The translations under genes and the position numbers were made by a program. The notes beneath the pieces are model-generated. The model did no database searches, had not been told where the DNA came from, and worked only from the letters and a program-made list of their open reading frames with translations. A stretch of DNA of 64,000 nucleotides from Arthrobacter sp. zg-Y844 (lineage in GTDB: Bacteria > Actinomycetota > Actinomycetes > Actinomycetales > Micrococcaceae): NCBI RefSeq assembly GCF_024385465.1, contig NZ_JANFLS010000001.1:124001-188000 (forward strand), written 5' to 3'. Shown piece by piece: positions 28,549-37,981 of this stretch (positions within the stretch are counted from its first letter, which is position 1; the number at the start of each line of letters is the position of its first letter).

Positions 28549-29621
28549 TGGGCGCCGGGACGCCTGTCACGGACGAGGTGCTGTTCGAATGCCGCGGCCG
28601 GCTGGGCGTGATCACGCTTAACCGCCCCCGAGCGGTCAATGCGCTGACGGCCGGCATGGCATCGGCCATGCTGGAGCAGCTCAGGCTTTGGGCCGGCGAC
28701 GACGCCGTCGCGGCCGTGCTGGTACAGGGCTCCGGCGAACGGGGGTTGTGCGCGGGCGGCGACATAGTGGCCATCTACCGCGACATGCTCGACGGCGGCA
28801 CTGCCACGGCCACCTTCTGGGCGGAGGAATACACGCTCAACTCGCTTATTTCGAACTACCCCAAGCCTTATGTGGCCTTTATGGACGGGCTGGTGCTCGG
28901 GGGCGGAGTGGGTATTTCCGCCCACGGCTCCGTCCGGATCGTCACGGAGCGGACCCGGCTGGGCATGCCGGAAACCACCATCGGCTTCGTGCCCGACGTC
29001 GGCGGAACCCTGCTGCTCTCCCGCGCGCCCGGGGAGGCCGGCACCCATGCAGCACTGACGGGCGCCCATCTGGACGCCGCCGATGCGGTGTACCTGGGGT
29101 TCGCGGACCGCTTCGTTCCGTCGGCGAAGCTGGCGGACCTCGCCCAGGCGCTTGAAAGCGAACCCGTGGATTCCGCCGTCGCACGCTTCGCAGAGGAGGC
29201 CCCGCCGTCCGGACTCGCCGGGCAGGACTGGATAGACGCCTGCTATGCGGGGAACGATGCCGAGGAGATTCTGCGGCGGCTGCGGGCTTTCGACGGGCAG
29301 GCCCGGGAGGAAGCGGCCAAGGCTGCCGAGGCAATAGCAGCCAAGTCACCCACCGCCGTGAAAGTGGCGCTGGAATCGCTGCGCCGGGTGAAGGGGCTGG
29401 GCCTGGAGGAAGCCCTGGAACAGGAGTACCGGGTGGGCCTGCGGTTCCTCGCCGGGCCCGATTTCCGGGAGGGCATCCGTGCCCAGGTGGTGGATAAGGA
29501 CTATTCCCCGCACTGGCAGCCTGCCACGCTGGCCGAGGTCAGCGGCGAGGACGTCGAATCCTATTTCGCGCCGCTGGGTAACCGCGAACTGACACTTTCC
29601 AAGGAGCACAACAATGTCTGA
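28548..29621 (+). CDS. 3-hydroxyisobutyryl-CoA hydrolase-like crotonase
   Basis: 357 residues, the length of HIBYL-CoA hydrolases rather than of hydratases (about 260). Crotonase-fold oxyanion segments GLCAGGDIVAIYRD and LVLGGGVGISAHGSVRI, then the active-site acid region MPETTIGFVPDVGGT, all match ECH_2-type hydrolases. The enzyme frees 3-hydroxyisobutyrate from its CoA ester so that the dehydrogenase encoded next can oxidise it. It overlaps mmsB by 8 bp (AATGTCTGA), so it is co-translated with it. Confidence 0.88.
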   Translation: MGAGTPVTDEVLFECRGRLGVITLNRPRAVNALTAGMASAMLEQLRLWAGDDAVAAVLVQGSGERGLCAGGDIVAIYRDMLDGGTATATFWAEEYTLNSLISNYPKPYVAFMDGLVLGGGVGISAHGSVRIVTERTRLGMPETTIGFVPDVGGTLLLSRAPGEAGTHAALTGAHLDAADAVYLGFADRFVPSAKLADLAQALESEPVDSAVARFAEEAPPSGLAGQDWIDACYAGNDAEEILRRLRAFDGQAREEAAKAAEAIAAKSPTAVKVALESLRRVKGLGLEEALEQEYRVGLRFLAGPDFREGIRAQVVDKDYSPHWQPATLAEVSGEDVESYFAPLGNRELTLSKEHNNV

Positions 29622-30561
29622 ACCATTCGCTTCGGCACTGAACGCCGAGGAGCAGACCGCTCCGGTCGCCTTCCTCGGGCTGGGCCACATGGGCGGGCCG
29701 ATGGCCGTTCGTCTCGTGAACGCCGGATACTCCGTAACCGGCTTCGACGTGGTGCCCGCCGCCCTCGAAACGGCTGAGGCAAACGGCATTGCCACGGCCG
29801 GCAGCGCCGCCGCGGCGGTGGCCGGCGCCGGCGTGGTCCTCACCATGCTGCCCAGCGGCAAACACCTGCTGGATGCGTATCGGGGCACCGGAGGCCAGCC
29901 GGGCCTGCTCGCCGCTGCCGCACCGAATACCCTTTTCCTGGATTGCTCCACCATCAACGTGGAGGAAGCCCGGGAAGCGGCAGAGCTCGCGGTTGCCGCC
30001 GGCCACCGTGCCGTAGACGCTCCGGTCTCCGGCGGCGTCGTGGGTGCCGAGGCAGGCACATTGACGTTTATGGTGGGCGCGTTGCCGGCGGACTTCAAGG
30101 CAGTCAGCCCGATGCTCGAAGTGATGGGCCGGCGCGTAGTGCACTGCGGAGATCACGGCGCAGGCCAGGCCGCCAAGATCTGCAACAACATGATCCTCGG
30201 AATCTCGATGATCGCGGTCAGCGAAGCCTTCGTGCTGGGCGAAAAGCTGGGCCTGACCCACCAGGCCCTCTTCGATGTTGCCTCGGCGGCCTCCGGCCAG
30301 TGCTGGGCGCTGACCACCAACTGTCCCGTGCCGGGTCCGGTACCCGCCAGCCCCGCCAACCGTGACTACCAGCCGGGTTTCGCCGGCGCCCTGATGGCGA
30401 AGGACCTGAAGCTCGCCCTCAACGCACTCGAAAGCACGGGTGTCGCCGCGCAGTTGGGACCGCTCGCTTCTGCAATTTACGATGACTTTGCTGCGGAAGG
30501 CGGCGCGGGCCGGGATTTCTCCGGGATCATCACCGATATCCGGGACAAGTCCGCGCCTTAG
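29614..30561 (+). CDS. mmsB: 3-hydroxyisobutyrate dehydrogenase
   Basis: 315 residues. Rossmann motif [12 protein letters not shown] near residue 20, substrate signature [16 protein letters not shown] near 132, and the catalytic Lys in [15 protein letters not shown] near 187. This is the beta-hydroxyacid dehydrogenase pattern, with [12 protein letters not shown] and [16 protein letters not shown] typical of 3-hydroxyisobutyrate enzymes. It converts 3-hydroxyisobutyrate to methylmalonate semialdehyde with NAD+. A non-conserved N-terminal extension of about 15 residues is present. Confidence 0.93.
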   Translation: MSEPFASALNAEEQTAPVAFLGLGHMGGPMAVRLVNAGYSVTGFDVVPAALETAEANGIATAGSAAAAVAGAGVVLTMLPSGKHLLDAYRGTGGQPGLLAAAAPNTLFLDCSTINVEEAREAAELAVAAGHRAVDAPVSGGVVGAEAGTLTFMVGALPADFKAVSPMLEVMGRRVVHCGDHGAGQAAKICNNMILGISMIAVSEAFVLGEKLGLTHQALFDVASAASGQCWALTTNCPVPGPVPASPANRDYQPGFAGALMAKDLKLALNALESTGVAAQLGPLASAIYDDFAAEGGAGRDFSGIITDIRDKSAP

Positions 30562-30616
30562 CTTTTTGCGCACCGGACAAACGACACGATTTGAAACAGC
30601 AGCTGAAGGGCCAGAC

Positions 30617-31396
30617 ATGACGGAGCAGTACACCAGCATTCTCGTAGAACAGCGCGGGCGGGTGGGGCTCGTAACGCTCAACCGGCCCGAGGCGCTGAAC
30701 GCGCTGAACAAGGCAACCATGGACGAACTCGTGAGGGCCGTGTCCGCAATGGATGCCGATCCCGCAATCGGGGCGGTCGTGGTGACCGGGTCCGGCAAGG
30801 CCTTCGCGGCCGGGGCGGATATCAAGGAAATGCAGTCCAAGGGCTACATGGACATGTATGCCGCGGACTGGTTCCGCGGCTGGGAAGACTTCACCCGCCT
30901 GCGCATCCCGGTGATAGCTGCGGTGTCCGGATTCGCCCTCGGCGGCGGCTGCGAGCTCGCGATGATGTGCGATTTCATTATTGCCGGTGACAATGCCAAA
31001 TTCGGCCAGCCCGAAATCAATCTCGGAGTGCTCCCCGGCATGGGCGGCTCCCAGCGGCTCACCCGCGCCGTGGGAAAGTCCAAGGCGATGGACATGATCC
31101 TGACCGGACGCTTCATGGGCGCCGAGGAAGCCGAACGCGCCGGCCTCGTTTCCCGGGTAGTCCCGGCCGCTGACGTGGTCGAGGAAGCGATGGAGGCCGC
31201 CGAGGCCATTGCCTCCAAATCCAAGCCGGTGGCCATGGTTGCCAAGGAAGCCGTCAACGCAGCGTTCGAGACAGGGCTGGCCCAGGGAGTGCTCTTCGAA
31301 CGGCGTGTATTCCACTCGCTGTTCGCGACGGAGGACCAGAAGGAAGGCATGGCCGCCTTCGTCGAGAAGCGCAAGCCGGACTTCACCCACCGCTGA
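30617..31396 (+). CDS. Enoyl-CoA hydratase
   Basis: 259 residues from the ATG at 30617 with gaaggg six bases upstream. The crotonase oxyanion-hole residues are in [11 protein letters not shown] and [14 protein letters not shown], and both catalytic glutamates are visible (GGGCELAM and [16 protein letters not shown]). A short-chain enoyl-CoA hydratase here most likely hydrates methacrylyl-CoA in valine breakdown, given the three preceding genes. A general beta-oxidation role cannot be excluded. It is 55 bp after mmsB and closes the operon. Confidence 0.9.
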   Translation: MTEQYTSILVEQRGRVGLVTLNRPEALNALNKATMDELVRAVSAMDADPAIGAVVVTGSGKAFAAGADIKEMQSKGYMDMYAADWFRGWEDFTRLRIPVIAAVSGFALGGGCELAMMCDFIIAGDNAKFGQPEINLGVLPGMGGSQRLTRAVGKSKAMDMILTGRFMGAEEAERAGLVSRVVPAADVVEEAMEAAEAIASKSKPVAMVAKEAVNAAFETGLAQGVLFERRVFHSLFATEDQKEGMAAFVEKRKPDFTHR

Positions 31397-31419
31397 GGCG
31401 GCGCGTCCGGCTGTGCCGG

Positions 31420-31926
31420 TCAGTCGCTGAAGTCGCCGGCGTTCCTGCGGAAGCTGCCGAGGATCTGGATCAGCTGGTCCACATCCTGCTCGCCGAATCC
31501 GGACTGTGCGAACACCGCGGAGTTCAGGGCCAGGGTGGCCTGCTTGGCCAGCGTCCGCCCCTCCGGAGTGAGCTCAATCAGGGTGGTACGCCCGTCTGTG
31601 GGATGCGGTGAGCGGATCACCAGTTCCGCGTCCTGCAGACGGTCGACGGCGTTCGTCACCGAAGTGGGGTGCACCTGGAGAAGCGCACTGGCCTTGTTCA
31701 TGGGCAGCGCGCCGCTGCGGGCAAAGCTGAGCAGGGTGAGGAGTTCGTAGCGGGCAAACGTCAGCCCGAACGGCTTCAGGACCCCCTCAATCCGGGCCAG
31801 CAGAATCTGCTGGGTCCGCATGATGGCAGTGATGGCAGCCATCGGTGCGGCGACGTCGGACCAACCGTGCCGTTCCCAATTTCCCCTGGCATCCGCAATG
31901 GGATCACGCGGCAGCGGCGTTGCCAC
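31420..31926 (-). CDS. MarR-family transcriptional regulator
   Basis: 168 residues from the GTG at 31926. Winged-helix core at about 50-140: LTFARYELLTLLSF, MNKASALLQVHPTSVTNAVD as recognition region, and the wing SPHPTDGRTTLIELTPEG. It is convergent with the valine-degradation operon (23-bp gap) and divergent from an acyl-CoA dehydrogenase gene across 225 bp. MarR regulators usually bind palindromes in such divergent regions and respond to small aromatic or acyl-CoA ligands. It is the natural candidate to regulate either neighbour. Confidence 0.88.
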   Translation of the reverse strand: MATPLPRDPIADARGNWERHGWSDVAAPMAAITAIMRTQQILLARIEGVLKPFGLTFARYELLTLLSFARSGALPMNKASALLQVHPTSVTNAVDRLQDAELVIRSPHPTDGRTTLIELTPEGRTLAKQATLALNSAVFAQSGFGEQDVDQLIQILGSFRRNAGDFSD

Positions 31927-32090
31927 GGCACCCCCGGCTTCCCGTTATGGATTTCATAGGCCCAGCCTAGCTTTTCAGCGTCGGAAAGTCGGCTTCGGCG
32001 GCTCGGGGCCTGCCGACGAGCTCCGCGTTCCGGGCCCTGCCCGGCCACCGGCGGGATGGTGATCTGCATCACCCTGCAATATAGTAGGAC

Positions 32091-32098
32091 GTCCAAGG
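32091..32098. promoter_or_regulatory. Short palindrome in the marR/acyl-CoA dehydrogenase intergenic region
   Basis: Near ggacgtcc (8-bp palindrome) a caatatagt stretch could be a -10 region for the acyl-CoA dehydrogenase gene. This is the only symmetric element I see in the 225-bp gap. It is short for a MarR operator, so the call is tentative. Confidence 0.25.
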
Positions 32099-32151
32099 GT
32101 TAGGCGGAGCCGGTTCAATCATTCCGGATCACTACGAAGGGATGCTCGCCC

Positions 32152-33369
32152 GTGCAGACACAGAGACGTGCCACCGGACAGAACCGCACGGAGGCGGACA
32201 ACGCGTTCGTCCCGCCTTTCCCGGATGTTGACCTCATGTACATCGTTGACCTGCTTCCGCCGGAGGAACAGTCCCGCTATCTCGAGGTCCGCAGCTTCCT
32301 CCAGTCCCGGATCCGGGGCGCTTCGATCGATTACTGGAACAGGGAGGAATTCCCCTTCGAGCTGGTCGCGGAGCTGGGCAAGTACGGCCTCGGGGCCCTG
32401 CAGACAGACGGCACATCGAAGCTGTTCAAGGGACTTATGTACGCGGAAGTGGCGCGGGCCGATGTTTCCCTCTCCGCCCTGGTGGGGATCCACAACGAGC
32501 TGATCGTCGGCATGGTTCACCAGCTCGGCTCGGAGGAGCAGAAGGCGCGCTGGCTGCCGGGCCTCACCGCCCTCACGCAGATCGGCGCCTTCGCCCTGAC
32601 CGAACCCGATCACGGCTCGGACATAGCCGGCGGGCTGGCCACCACCGCGCGCCGCGATGGGGACGAGTGGGTGATCAACGGCGCCAAGCGGTGGATCGGC
32701 GCCGGCACCATCGCCGACTTTGCCTTGGTCTGGGCGAGGGACGTCGCCGACCAGCAGATAAAGTGCTTCCTCGTCGAAACGGACCGTCCCGGCTACTCCG
32801 CCGCAAAGATCGCAAACAAGATCGGCCTGCGCATTATGCAGAACGCGGACATCGTCCTCGACGAAGTCCGCATCCCGGCGGCGAACCTCCTGCCGGGTGC
32901 CACCGATTTTTCCAAAGCCAATGAGCTGCTGCGCGATTCGCGTGCCTGGGTGGGCTGGCAGGCCGCGGGCATACAACTGGCCGCGTTCGACGTCGCACGT
33001 TCCTACGCCTTGAACCGGAAGCAGTTCGGCAAAGAGCTCGCCCGGTTCCAGCTGATCCAGCAGCAGCTGGCCGAAATCCTGGGCAACGCCTCCGTCTCGC
33101 TCGCACTGATGGCACAGCTCGCCCGCATCCAGCAGGACGGCAAGCTCGAAATGGTGCAGGCGGCGATGGCCAAGTCCACCACTACCCGGCTGGCCCGGGC
33201 CTCGGTGGCCATGGGGCGGTCCCTGCTGGGCGGCAACGGGATCAGCACGGACTATGAGATGGGCAAGCTTTTCGGCGATGCCGAAATCCTCTACACCTAC
33301 GAGGGCAGCTACGAGATCAATTCCCTGATCGTGGCGCGGGCCGTGACCGGGAAATCGGCCTTCGTCTAG
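32152..33369 (+). CDS. Acyl-CoA dehydrogenase, glutaryl-CoA dehydrogenase-like
   Basis: 405 residues from the GTG at 32152, with gaaggga nine bases upstream. FAD acyl-CoA dehydrogenase with FALTEPDHGSDIAGGL, then WVINGAKRWIGAGTIADF, and the catalytic Glu in YTYEGSYEINSLIVARAVTG. The last segment closely follows the glutaryl-CoA dehydrogenase pattern (YEGTxxINxLIxGRxxTG). It could be a glutaryl-CoA or a short branched-chain acyl-CoA dehydrogenase. If the latter, it would supply the missing oxidation step (isobutyryl-CoA to methacrylyl-CoA) for the adjacent valine cluster. Electrons go to ETF. Confidence 0.85.
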   Translation: MQTQRRATGQNRTEADNAFVPPFPDVDLMYIVDLLPPEEQSRYLEVRSFLQSRIRGASIDYWNREEFPFELVAELGKYGLGALQTDGTSKLFKGLMYAEVARADVSLSALVGIHNELIVGMVHQLGSEEQKARWLPGLTALTQIGAFALTEPDHGSDIAGGLATTARRDGDEWVINGAKRWIGAGTIADFALVWARDVADQQIKCFLVETDRPGYSAAKIANKIGLRIMQNADIVLDEVRIPAANLLPGATDFSKANELLRDSRAWVGWQAAGIQLAAFDVARSYALNRKQFGKELARFQLIQQQLAEILGNASVSLALMAQLARIQQDGKLEMVQAAMAKSTTTRLARASVAMGRSLLGGNGISTDYEMGKLFGDAEILYTYEGSYEINSLIVARAVTGKSAFV

Positions 33370-33450
33370 GCAGCCGGATCCGCGTTAGGCGTGCGCGTAA
33401 GGCATGTGGGACACTGGAGGGCAGAACTTTTCGAATCAAAGGAGTCAGCT

Positions 33451-33525
33451 ATGAGCAAGCGTGCACGCAAGCGTCGTGACCGTAAGCGCGGCGGCGCTAA
33501 CCACGGTAAGCGTCCCAACGCCTAA
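33451..33525 (+). CDS. Ribosomal protein bL37 (24 residues)
   Basis: The sequence MSKRARKRRDRKRGGANHGK followed by RPNA is a 24-residue, strongly basic protein with aaaggag eight bases before the ATG. It matches what I recall of bL37, a small actinobacterial large-subunit protein seen in mycobacterial ribosome structures near the peptidyl-transferase region. Conservation of the ANHGKRPN end is the main reason for the call. A rho-independent terminator follows about 40 bp downstream, so it is transcribed alone. Confidence 0.78.
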   Translation: MSKRARKRRDRKRGGANHGKRPNA

Positions 33526-33562
33526 GCAGAGCTTAGGTAGCCGCGTGGCCGGACGGCCAGGC

Positions 33563-33604
33563 AAAAAGAACCCCCGGAACCTTTTGGTACCGGGGGTTCT
33601 TTGT
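33563..33604. terminator. Intrinsic terminator after bL37
   Basis: The stem aaagaacccccgg/ccgggggttcttt has an A-rich upstream and T-rich downstream flank, so it can serve bL37 on the plus strand and the converging rsrA on the minus strand. Confidence 0.85.
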
Positions 33605-33630
33605 GCCTGTGGTGAGGCCCGACGACGGGA

Positions 33631-33891
33631 CTAGTGGTCCGCCGTCTGGATCTGGCTGATGCGGCTAAGGATGCTGGCCTTCAGCGTCTCGGGTGCTGCC
33701 TCAGTGCAGGACCGTTTGACGACCGAACGGATGACACACTCAAGGTCATGTTCCTGGGCGCATTCGGGACAGCCGTCGAGGTGTTCCTTGATTTCCACCA
33801 GGTCCTCGTGGGACAGGGCGCCGTCCAGGTACTCGTACAGCCGTTCGATGCGGGCGTCGTCGCAATCGCCCAGGCTCTGGCAATCGCTCAT
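33631..33891 (-). CDS. rsrA: Mycothiol-system anti-sigma factor RsrA
   Basis: 86 residues. ZAS-type zinc anti-sigma protein: Cys10, His37, Cys41 and Cys44 (HLDGCPEC) match the redox zinc site of RsrA. Disulfide formation under thiol-oxidative stress expels zinc and releases the sigma factor. Two further Cys (at about 52 and 62) and Cys4 are present. It follows sigR with an ATGA-type overlap (33888-33891), so both are made together. Confidence 0.93.
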   Translation of the reverse strand: MSDCQSLGDCDDARIERLYEYLDGALSHEDLVEIKEHLDGCPECAQEHDLECVIRSVVKRSCTEAAPETLKASILSRISQIQTADH

Positions 33892-34661
33892 AGCTCATTC
33901 CCCTGTTTCTTGGTTGATGCGCCGGCGGCTTCGGCTGCGGGCACTTTGCCCTTGATACCGCGCTCGTGTGCGTACTCCGCCAAAAGCTCGCGGAGCATCT
34001 TGCGTCCACGGTGCAGCCGGGACATCACGGTGCCGATCGGCGTATTCATGATTTCTGAAATTTCCTTGTACGCGAAGCCCTCCACATCGGAGAAATACAC
34101 GGCAAGCCGGAACTCCTCCGGAATGGACTGCAGGGCATCCTTGACATCGGAATCCGGCAGGTGGTCCAAAGCAACTGCTTCAGCGGACCGAAGCCCGGTT
34201 GAGCTGTGCTCGGCCGCACGGGCCAGCTGCCAGTCCTCAACGCCGTCGGAGTTGGCCTGCAGGGGTTCCCGCTGCCGCTTCCGATAAAGGTTGATGTACG
34301 TGTTGGTCAGGATCCGGTACAGCCAGGCCTTGAGGTTGGTCCCCGGCCGGTACTGGTGGAAAGCGGAGAAAGCCTTGGTGTAGGCCTCCTGCACGAGGTC
34401 CTCCGCGTCCGAGGGATTGCGAGCCATGCGCATGGCGGCGGAATAGAGCTGGTCCACATACTGCATGGCGTCCTGCTCAAAACGAAGCTTGCGTGCCTCA
34501 TCCGATTCGGTGGCAACGTCGAGTTCGAAGTTTTCCACGTGGGGGCTGCCTTCCGGCGCGTCAGTTCTCATCACCTCCCAGTCTACGGTGCGGGCGGGAA
34601 CCCGTACGCGTAGCTTCGGCCCGCGGGCAGTCGGCGCTGAGGTCAGCGTAGCGGCTGGCAC
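33888..34661 (-). CDS. sigR: ECF sigma factor SigR (SigH)
   Basis: 257 residues from a GTG at 34661 chosen because ctcct (aggag on the coding strand) lies nine bases before it. Alternatives are ATG 34694, which is almost leaderless from the predicted promoter, and ATG 34571, which fits the core family length. Sigma region 2 includes [17 protein letters not shown] and [15 protein letters not shown]; region 4 includes [20 protein letters not shown]. It redirects RNA polymerase to thiol-oxidative-stress genes and is held by RsrA. A consensus SigR promoter upstream indicates positive autoregulation. Confidence 0.92.
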   Translation of the reverse strand: MPAATLTSAPTARGPKLRVRVPARTVDWEVMRTDAPEGSPHVENFELDVATESDEARKLRFEQDAMQYVDQLYSAAMRMARNPSDAEDLVQEAYTKAFSAFHQYRPGTNLKAWLYRILTNTYINLYRKRQREPLQANSDGVEDWQLARAAEHSSTGLRSAEAVALDHLPDSDVKDALQSIPEEFRLAVYFSDVEGFAYKEISEIMNTPIGTVMSRLHRGRKMLRELLAEYAHERGIKGKVPAAEAAGASTKKQGNEL

Positions 34662-34709
34662 GATGCTTTTCTCCTGACTGTCGACAAAGCACATCCTGAT
34701 ACTGGTGCC

Positions 34710-34736
34710 AACGACGACGCCGGGCCCGCTATTCCC
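34710..34736 (-). promoter_or_regulatory. SigR-dependent promoter of sigR-rsrA
   Basis: On the sigR strand GGGAAT (34736-34731) and GTT (34712-34710) are separated by exactly 18 bp, matching the known SigR/SigH consensus GGGAAT-N18-GTT. The predicted start is about 34703, upstream of all candidate sigR start codons. Confidence 0.8.
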
Positions 34737-34881
34737 GTTCCCTCCCCGGCAGGCGGCGGGAAGGCCAGCCGAGGGGCCGCGGGACGAAACGTGTGCCGCA
34801 GGCCGCAAAATGCCAGACTAAGGTGGAAGCAGCACCAAATGTTGTTTTTTCGCGTAACTGAGGGATTTCCCAGGAGGCACT

Positions 34882-35430
34882 ATGTCGATAGTCCGTTTGA
34901 TTGCCCGACCTTTGCTCGCAACCGGCTTCGTGGCTGTAGGCGTGGAGCGCCTTCGCAACGCTGACCAGACCGCCGAACAGCTCGCCCCCACGCTGAAGAA
35001 GATCGGCAGCACCGTTCCGGCCGCCGCAGCATTCACGTCCAATCCGGCACTCGTCGCCAAGGTTGTCGGCTACACGCAGGTTGGCGCAGCCTCGATGCTC
35101 GGCACGGGCAAGTTCGCCCGCCTGGCGTCCCTCCTGCTCGCCGGCACCGCCGCACTGAACTCCGTGGTGGAATACCGCAATGCCGAGGCTTCCACCGCGG
35201 CCGAGCGCAAGGAACGCCGCAACCAGCTGCTCAAGAACCTCTCCCTGATCGGCGGCGTCCTGCTCGCTGCCGTTGACACCAACGGCCGTCCGGGACTTGC
35301 CTGGCGCGCCGGGCACCTTGCCTCGGGCACCAGCCGCAAGACCCGCGCCGTCTCCAAGTCGGTTTCGAAGAGCACGCGCAAGCAGCTCAAGGCAGTGTCC
35401 AACGCCGCTTCGGACATCGTCGGTTCCTAG
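34882..35430 (+). CDS. DoxX-family membrane protein
   Basis: 182 residues, aggaggc just before the ATG. Hydrophobic segments near 5-22, 65-95 and 115-135 with a Lys/Arg/Ser-rich tail of about 40 residues ([20 protein letters not shown]). The N-terminal [18 protein letters not shown] pattern is typical of actinobacterial DoxX-like proteins. In mycobacteria a DoxX partner works with SodA and a thiol oxidoreductase in oxidative-stress resistance. Placement next to sigR may be related but no SigR promoter precedes this gene. aroA begins 5 bp after its stop. Confidence 0.75.
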   Translation: MSIVRLIARPLLATGFVAVGVERLRNADQTAEQLAPTLKKIGSTVPAAAAFTSNPALVAKVVGYTQVGAASMLGTGKFARLASLLLAGTAALNSVVEYRNAEASTAAERKERRNQLLKNLSLIGGVLLAAVDTNGRPGLAWRAGHLASGTSRKTRAVSKSVSKSTRKQLKAVSNAASDIVGS

Positions 35431-35435
35431 CAGCA

Positions 35436-36752
35436 ATGAGTGCTCCGAATGCCGGGGTGCCGGCTACCTGGCCGGCACCCTTCGCCACCTCGCCCGTAGA
35501 CGCAACAGTCGCGGTGCCGGGTTCGAAGTCGCTGACCAACCGATACCTGGTCCTCGCCGCCCTTGCAGACGGCAGGTCCCGGCTGCGGGCACCCCTGCAT
35601 TCGCGGGATTCGGAGCTTATGGTCTCCGCCCTGCGCTCCCTCGGAGCCACCGTTACGGAAATCCCCGGCGACGGCAGCTTCGGCCCGGACCTGGTCATAG
35701 ATCCGGTCCCGGCAGCAGCCCCGGGCACCCGGCAGATTGACTGCGGCCTGGCCGGGACGGTCATGCGCTTTGTCCCGCCCCTGGCAGGACTCATCACCGG
35801 AACCACCGGGTTCGACGGCGATCCCCACGCCCGCACCCGGCCCATGTCCGCCATCATCGACGCCCTGCGCTCGCTCGGGGTGCAGGTGGACGACGGCGGC
35901 ACCGGTTCCCTGCCCTTCACCGTCACCGGCTCCGGCAGCGTTGCAGGCGGCCGCCTGGAAATCGATGCCGGTGCCTCCTCCCAGTTCGTCTCGGCCCTGC
36001 TGCTGGCAGCACCCCGTTTCGACAACGGCCTGCACCTGGTCCACCGCGGCAGTACGCTGCCCAGCCCGGACCACATTGCCATGACTGTCTCCGCACTGCG
36101 CGGCGTCGGAGTGGACGTTGATGATTCCGTTCCCAACGAATGGCGGGTGGCCCCCGGCCCCATTGCCGCCTTCGACACCGTGATTGAACCGGACCTGTCC
36201 AATGCCGGGCCTTTCCTCGCCGCGGCGCTGGTGGCCGGCGGGACCGTGCGCGTGACCGGCTGGCCCGCCTCAACCACCCAAGTGGGCGATAAGTGGCAGA
36301 GCATCCTCCCGGCCCTGGGCGCGTCCGTGGACCTGGCCGACGGCACCCTCACCGTCACCGGCACCGGCCGCATCCGCGGCGCCGACCTGGCAGACACCAG
36401 CGAGCTGGCCCCGACAGTTGCCGCACTCTGCGCCCTTGCAGATACGCCGTCCCGCCTCACCGGGATAGCGCACCTCCGCGGCCACGAGACGGACCGGCTG
36501 GCCGCACTCGTCACCGAAATTAACCGGCTCGGCGGCGACGCGGAAGAAACATCCGACGGCCTGGTCATCCGGCCGTCGACACTGCACGGCGGCACCTGGG
36601 AAACCTACGCGGACCACCGGATGGCCACTGCCGGCGCCCTGATCGGCCTGGCCGTGCCCGGCGTCGTCATACGCGACATCTCCACAACAGCCAAGACCCT
36701 GCCGCAGTTCCCCGAACTCTGGCAGCAGCTGACCCGATCGGCGGAAGCATGA
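35436..36752 (+). CDS. aroA: 3-phosphoshikimate 1-carboxyvinyltransferase (EPSP synthase)
   Basis: 438 residues. Substrate-binding PGSKSLTNR at about 28-36, [13 protein letters not shown] at about 105 in the form used by actinobacterial enzymes, HARTRPM with the phosphate-binding Arg, [13 protein letters not shown], and [13 protein letters not shown] with the catalytic Asp. It joins phosphoenolpyruvate to shikimate-3-phosphate in the aromatic amino-acid pathway. First gene of an aroA-rsgA-hisN run; its stop overlaps the rsgA start as ATGA (36749-36752). Confidence 0.96.
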   Translation: MSAPNAGVPATWPAPFATSPVDATVAVPGSKSLTNRYLVLAALADGRSRLRAPLHSRDSELMVSALRSLGATVTEIPGDGSFGPDLVIDPVPAAAPGTRQIDCGLAGTVMRFVPPLAGLITGTTGFDGDPHARTRPMSAIIDALRSLGVQVDDGGTGSLPFTVTGSGSVAGGRLEIDAGASSQFVSALLLAAPRFDNGLHLVHRGSTLPSPDHIAMTVSALRGVGVDVDDSVPNEWRVAPGPIAAFDTVIEPDLSNAGPFLAAALVAGGTVRVTGWPASTTQVGDKWQSILPALGASVDLADGTLTVTGTGRIRGADLADTSELAPTVAALCALADTPSRLTGIAHLRGHETDRLAALVTEINRLGGDAEETSDGLVIRPSTLHGGTWETYADHRMATAGALIGLAVPGVVIRDISTTAKTLPQFPELWQQLTRSAEA

Positions 36753-37864
36753 CACGCAGTACCAGCGGCTGGGACGAGTCCGATGTCCGGGTCCGTCCGA
36801 ACAAAAAAGGCTCCCGGCCCCGCACCAAGGACCGCCCCGCCCACGACGACGCCGTCATCGGGCGGATCATCACCGTGGACCGCGGCCGGTATACCGCCGT
36901 GGTTGATGAAGACACCGCCAACGAGCGCACCGTCATTGCCGCCCGCGCCAGGGAGCTGCGGCGCACGCCGGTAGTCGCCGGGGACCTGGTGGCGCTGGTC
37001 GGTGACGTAAGCGGCGCTCCGGACACCCTCGCCCGGCTTGTCCGTGTCGAGGAACGCCGTACCCTGCTGCGGCGCAGCGCCGACGACACAGATCCCGTGG
37101 AACGCGTGGTGGTGGCCAACGCCGACCAGCTGGTGATCGTGGTGGCTGCCGCCAACCCCGAACCACGAACCGGCTTCATCGACCGCGCCCTCGTCGCTGC
37201 GTACGACGCCGGGATCTCCCCCGTCCTCTGCATCACCAAGGCGGACATCAAGGACCCCGCCGACCTGCTGGCCAACTACGAACACCTGGACATGGACGTC
37301 ATTATCAGCCGCACCGCGGCAGCTGACGCCTCGGGCATCGATGCGCGCTCCGACGACGGCCTTTCCGCACGCCTCCAGGGCACCGCCGTCGAGGCCCTCC
37401 ACGAGGTGCTGAAGGGCAACGTCAGCGTCCTGGTGGGGCCCTCCGGCGTCGGCAAATCCACCCTGGTCAACGCCCTGACGGGTTCGGCCCGGGCCACCGG
37501 CGGCGTCAATGCCGTCACCGGGCGCGGCCGGCACACGTCCTCCTCGGCGCTGGCCCTGCGGCTGAGCGATTCCCCCGCAGGCAGCTGGATCATCGATACC
37601 CCGGGCATCCGTTCCTTCGGCCTGGCCCACGTGGACCCGGACCGGATCCTGCAGGCCTTCCCCGACCTTGAGCCGGGAACGGCCGACTGTGAGCGCGGCT
37701 GCCGGCACGATTCCGTCGCCGTCGGCTGCGGGCTGGACCCGTGGGTGGAAGGCGGCCATGCGGGCCCGGCGGGCCCCGCGCGGCTCGCGTCGCTGCGGCG
37801 GCTGCTGGGCACCGGAACCCGCACGGAGAACAAGTCGTCCGCGAAGGAGCTCGGCGAGCAATAG
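36749..37864 (+). CDS. rsgA: Small ribosomal subunit biogenesis GTPase RsgA
   Basis: 371 residues. OB domain first, then a circularly permuted GTPase: ITKAD (G4) comes before GPSGVGKST (G1) and DTPGIRSFG (G3). The C-terminal zinc knuckle is [14 protein letters not shown]. It assists late 30S maturation by checking the decoding centre and GTP-dependent release of assembly factors. The N-terminus is basic ([12 protein letters not shown]). Coupled to aroA, an arrangement common in actinobacteria. Confidence 0.95.
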   Translation: MTRSTSGWDESDVRVRPNKKGSRPRTKDRPAHDDAVIGRIITVDRGRYTAVVDEDTANERTVIAARARELRRTPVVAGDLVALVGDVSGAPDTLARLVRVEERRTLLRRSADDTDPVERVVVANADQLVIVVAAANPEPRTGFIDRALVAAYDAGISPVLCITKADIKDPADLLANYEHLDMDVIISRTAAADASGIDARSDDGLSARLQGTAVEALHEVLKGNVSVLVGPSGVGKSTLVNALTGSARATGGVNAVTGRGRHTSSSALALRLSDSPAGSWIIDTPGIRSFGLAHVDPDRILQAFPDLEPGTADCERGCRHDSVAVGCGLDPWVEGGHAGPAGPARLASLRRLLGTGTRTENKSSAKELGEQ

Positions 37865-37981
37865 CCCCACGGACGGCGGAGTTCCCGCCGCCGAAGAATC
37901 CACCCGGGAATCATGAGGACACCGCCCGCTAACGGGCCTAATGCGGGGCTGTGCCCGCCGAATAAGGATAAGTTGAAGAGT

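Noticed and set aside
32060-32110. The marR/acyl-CoA dehydrogenase gap read as a clear MarR operator
   Set aside because: Only an 8-bp palindrome (ggacgtcc) is present, too short to claim beyond a low-confidence note.
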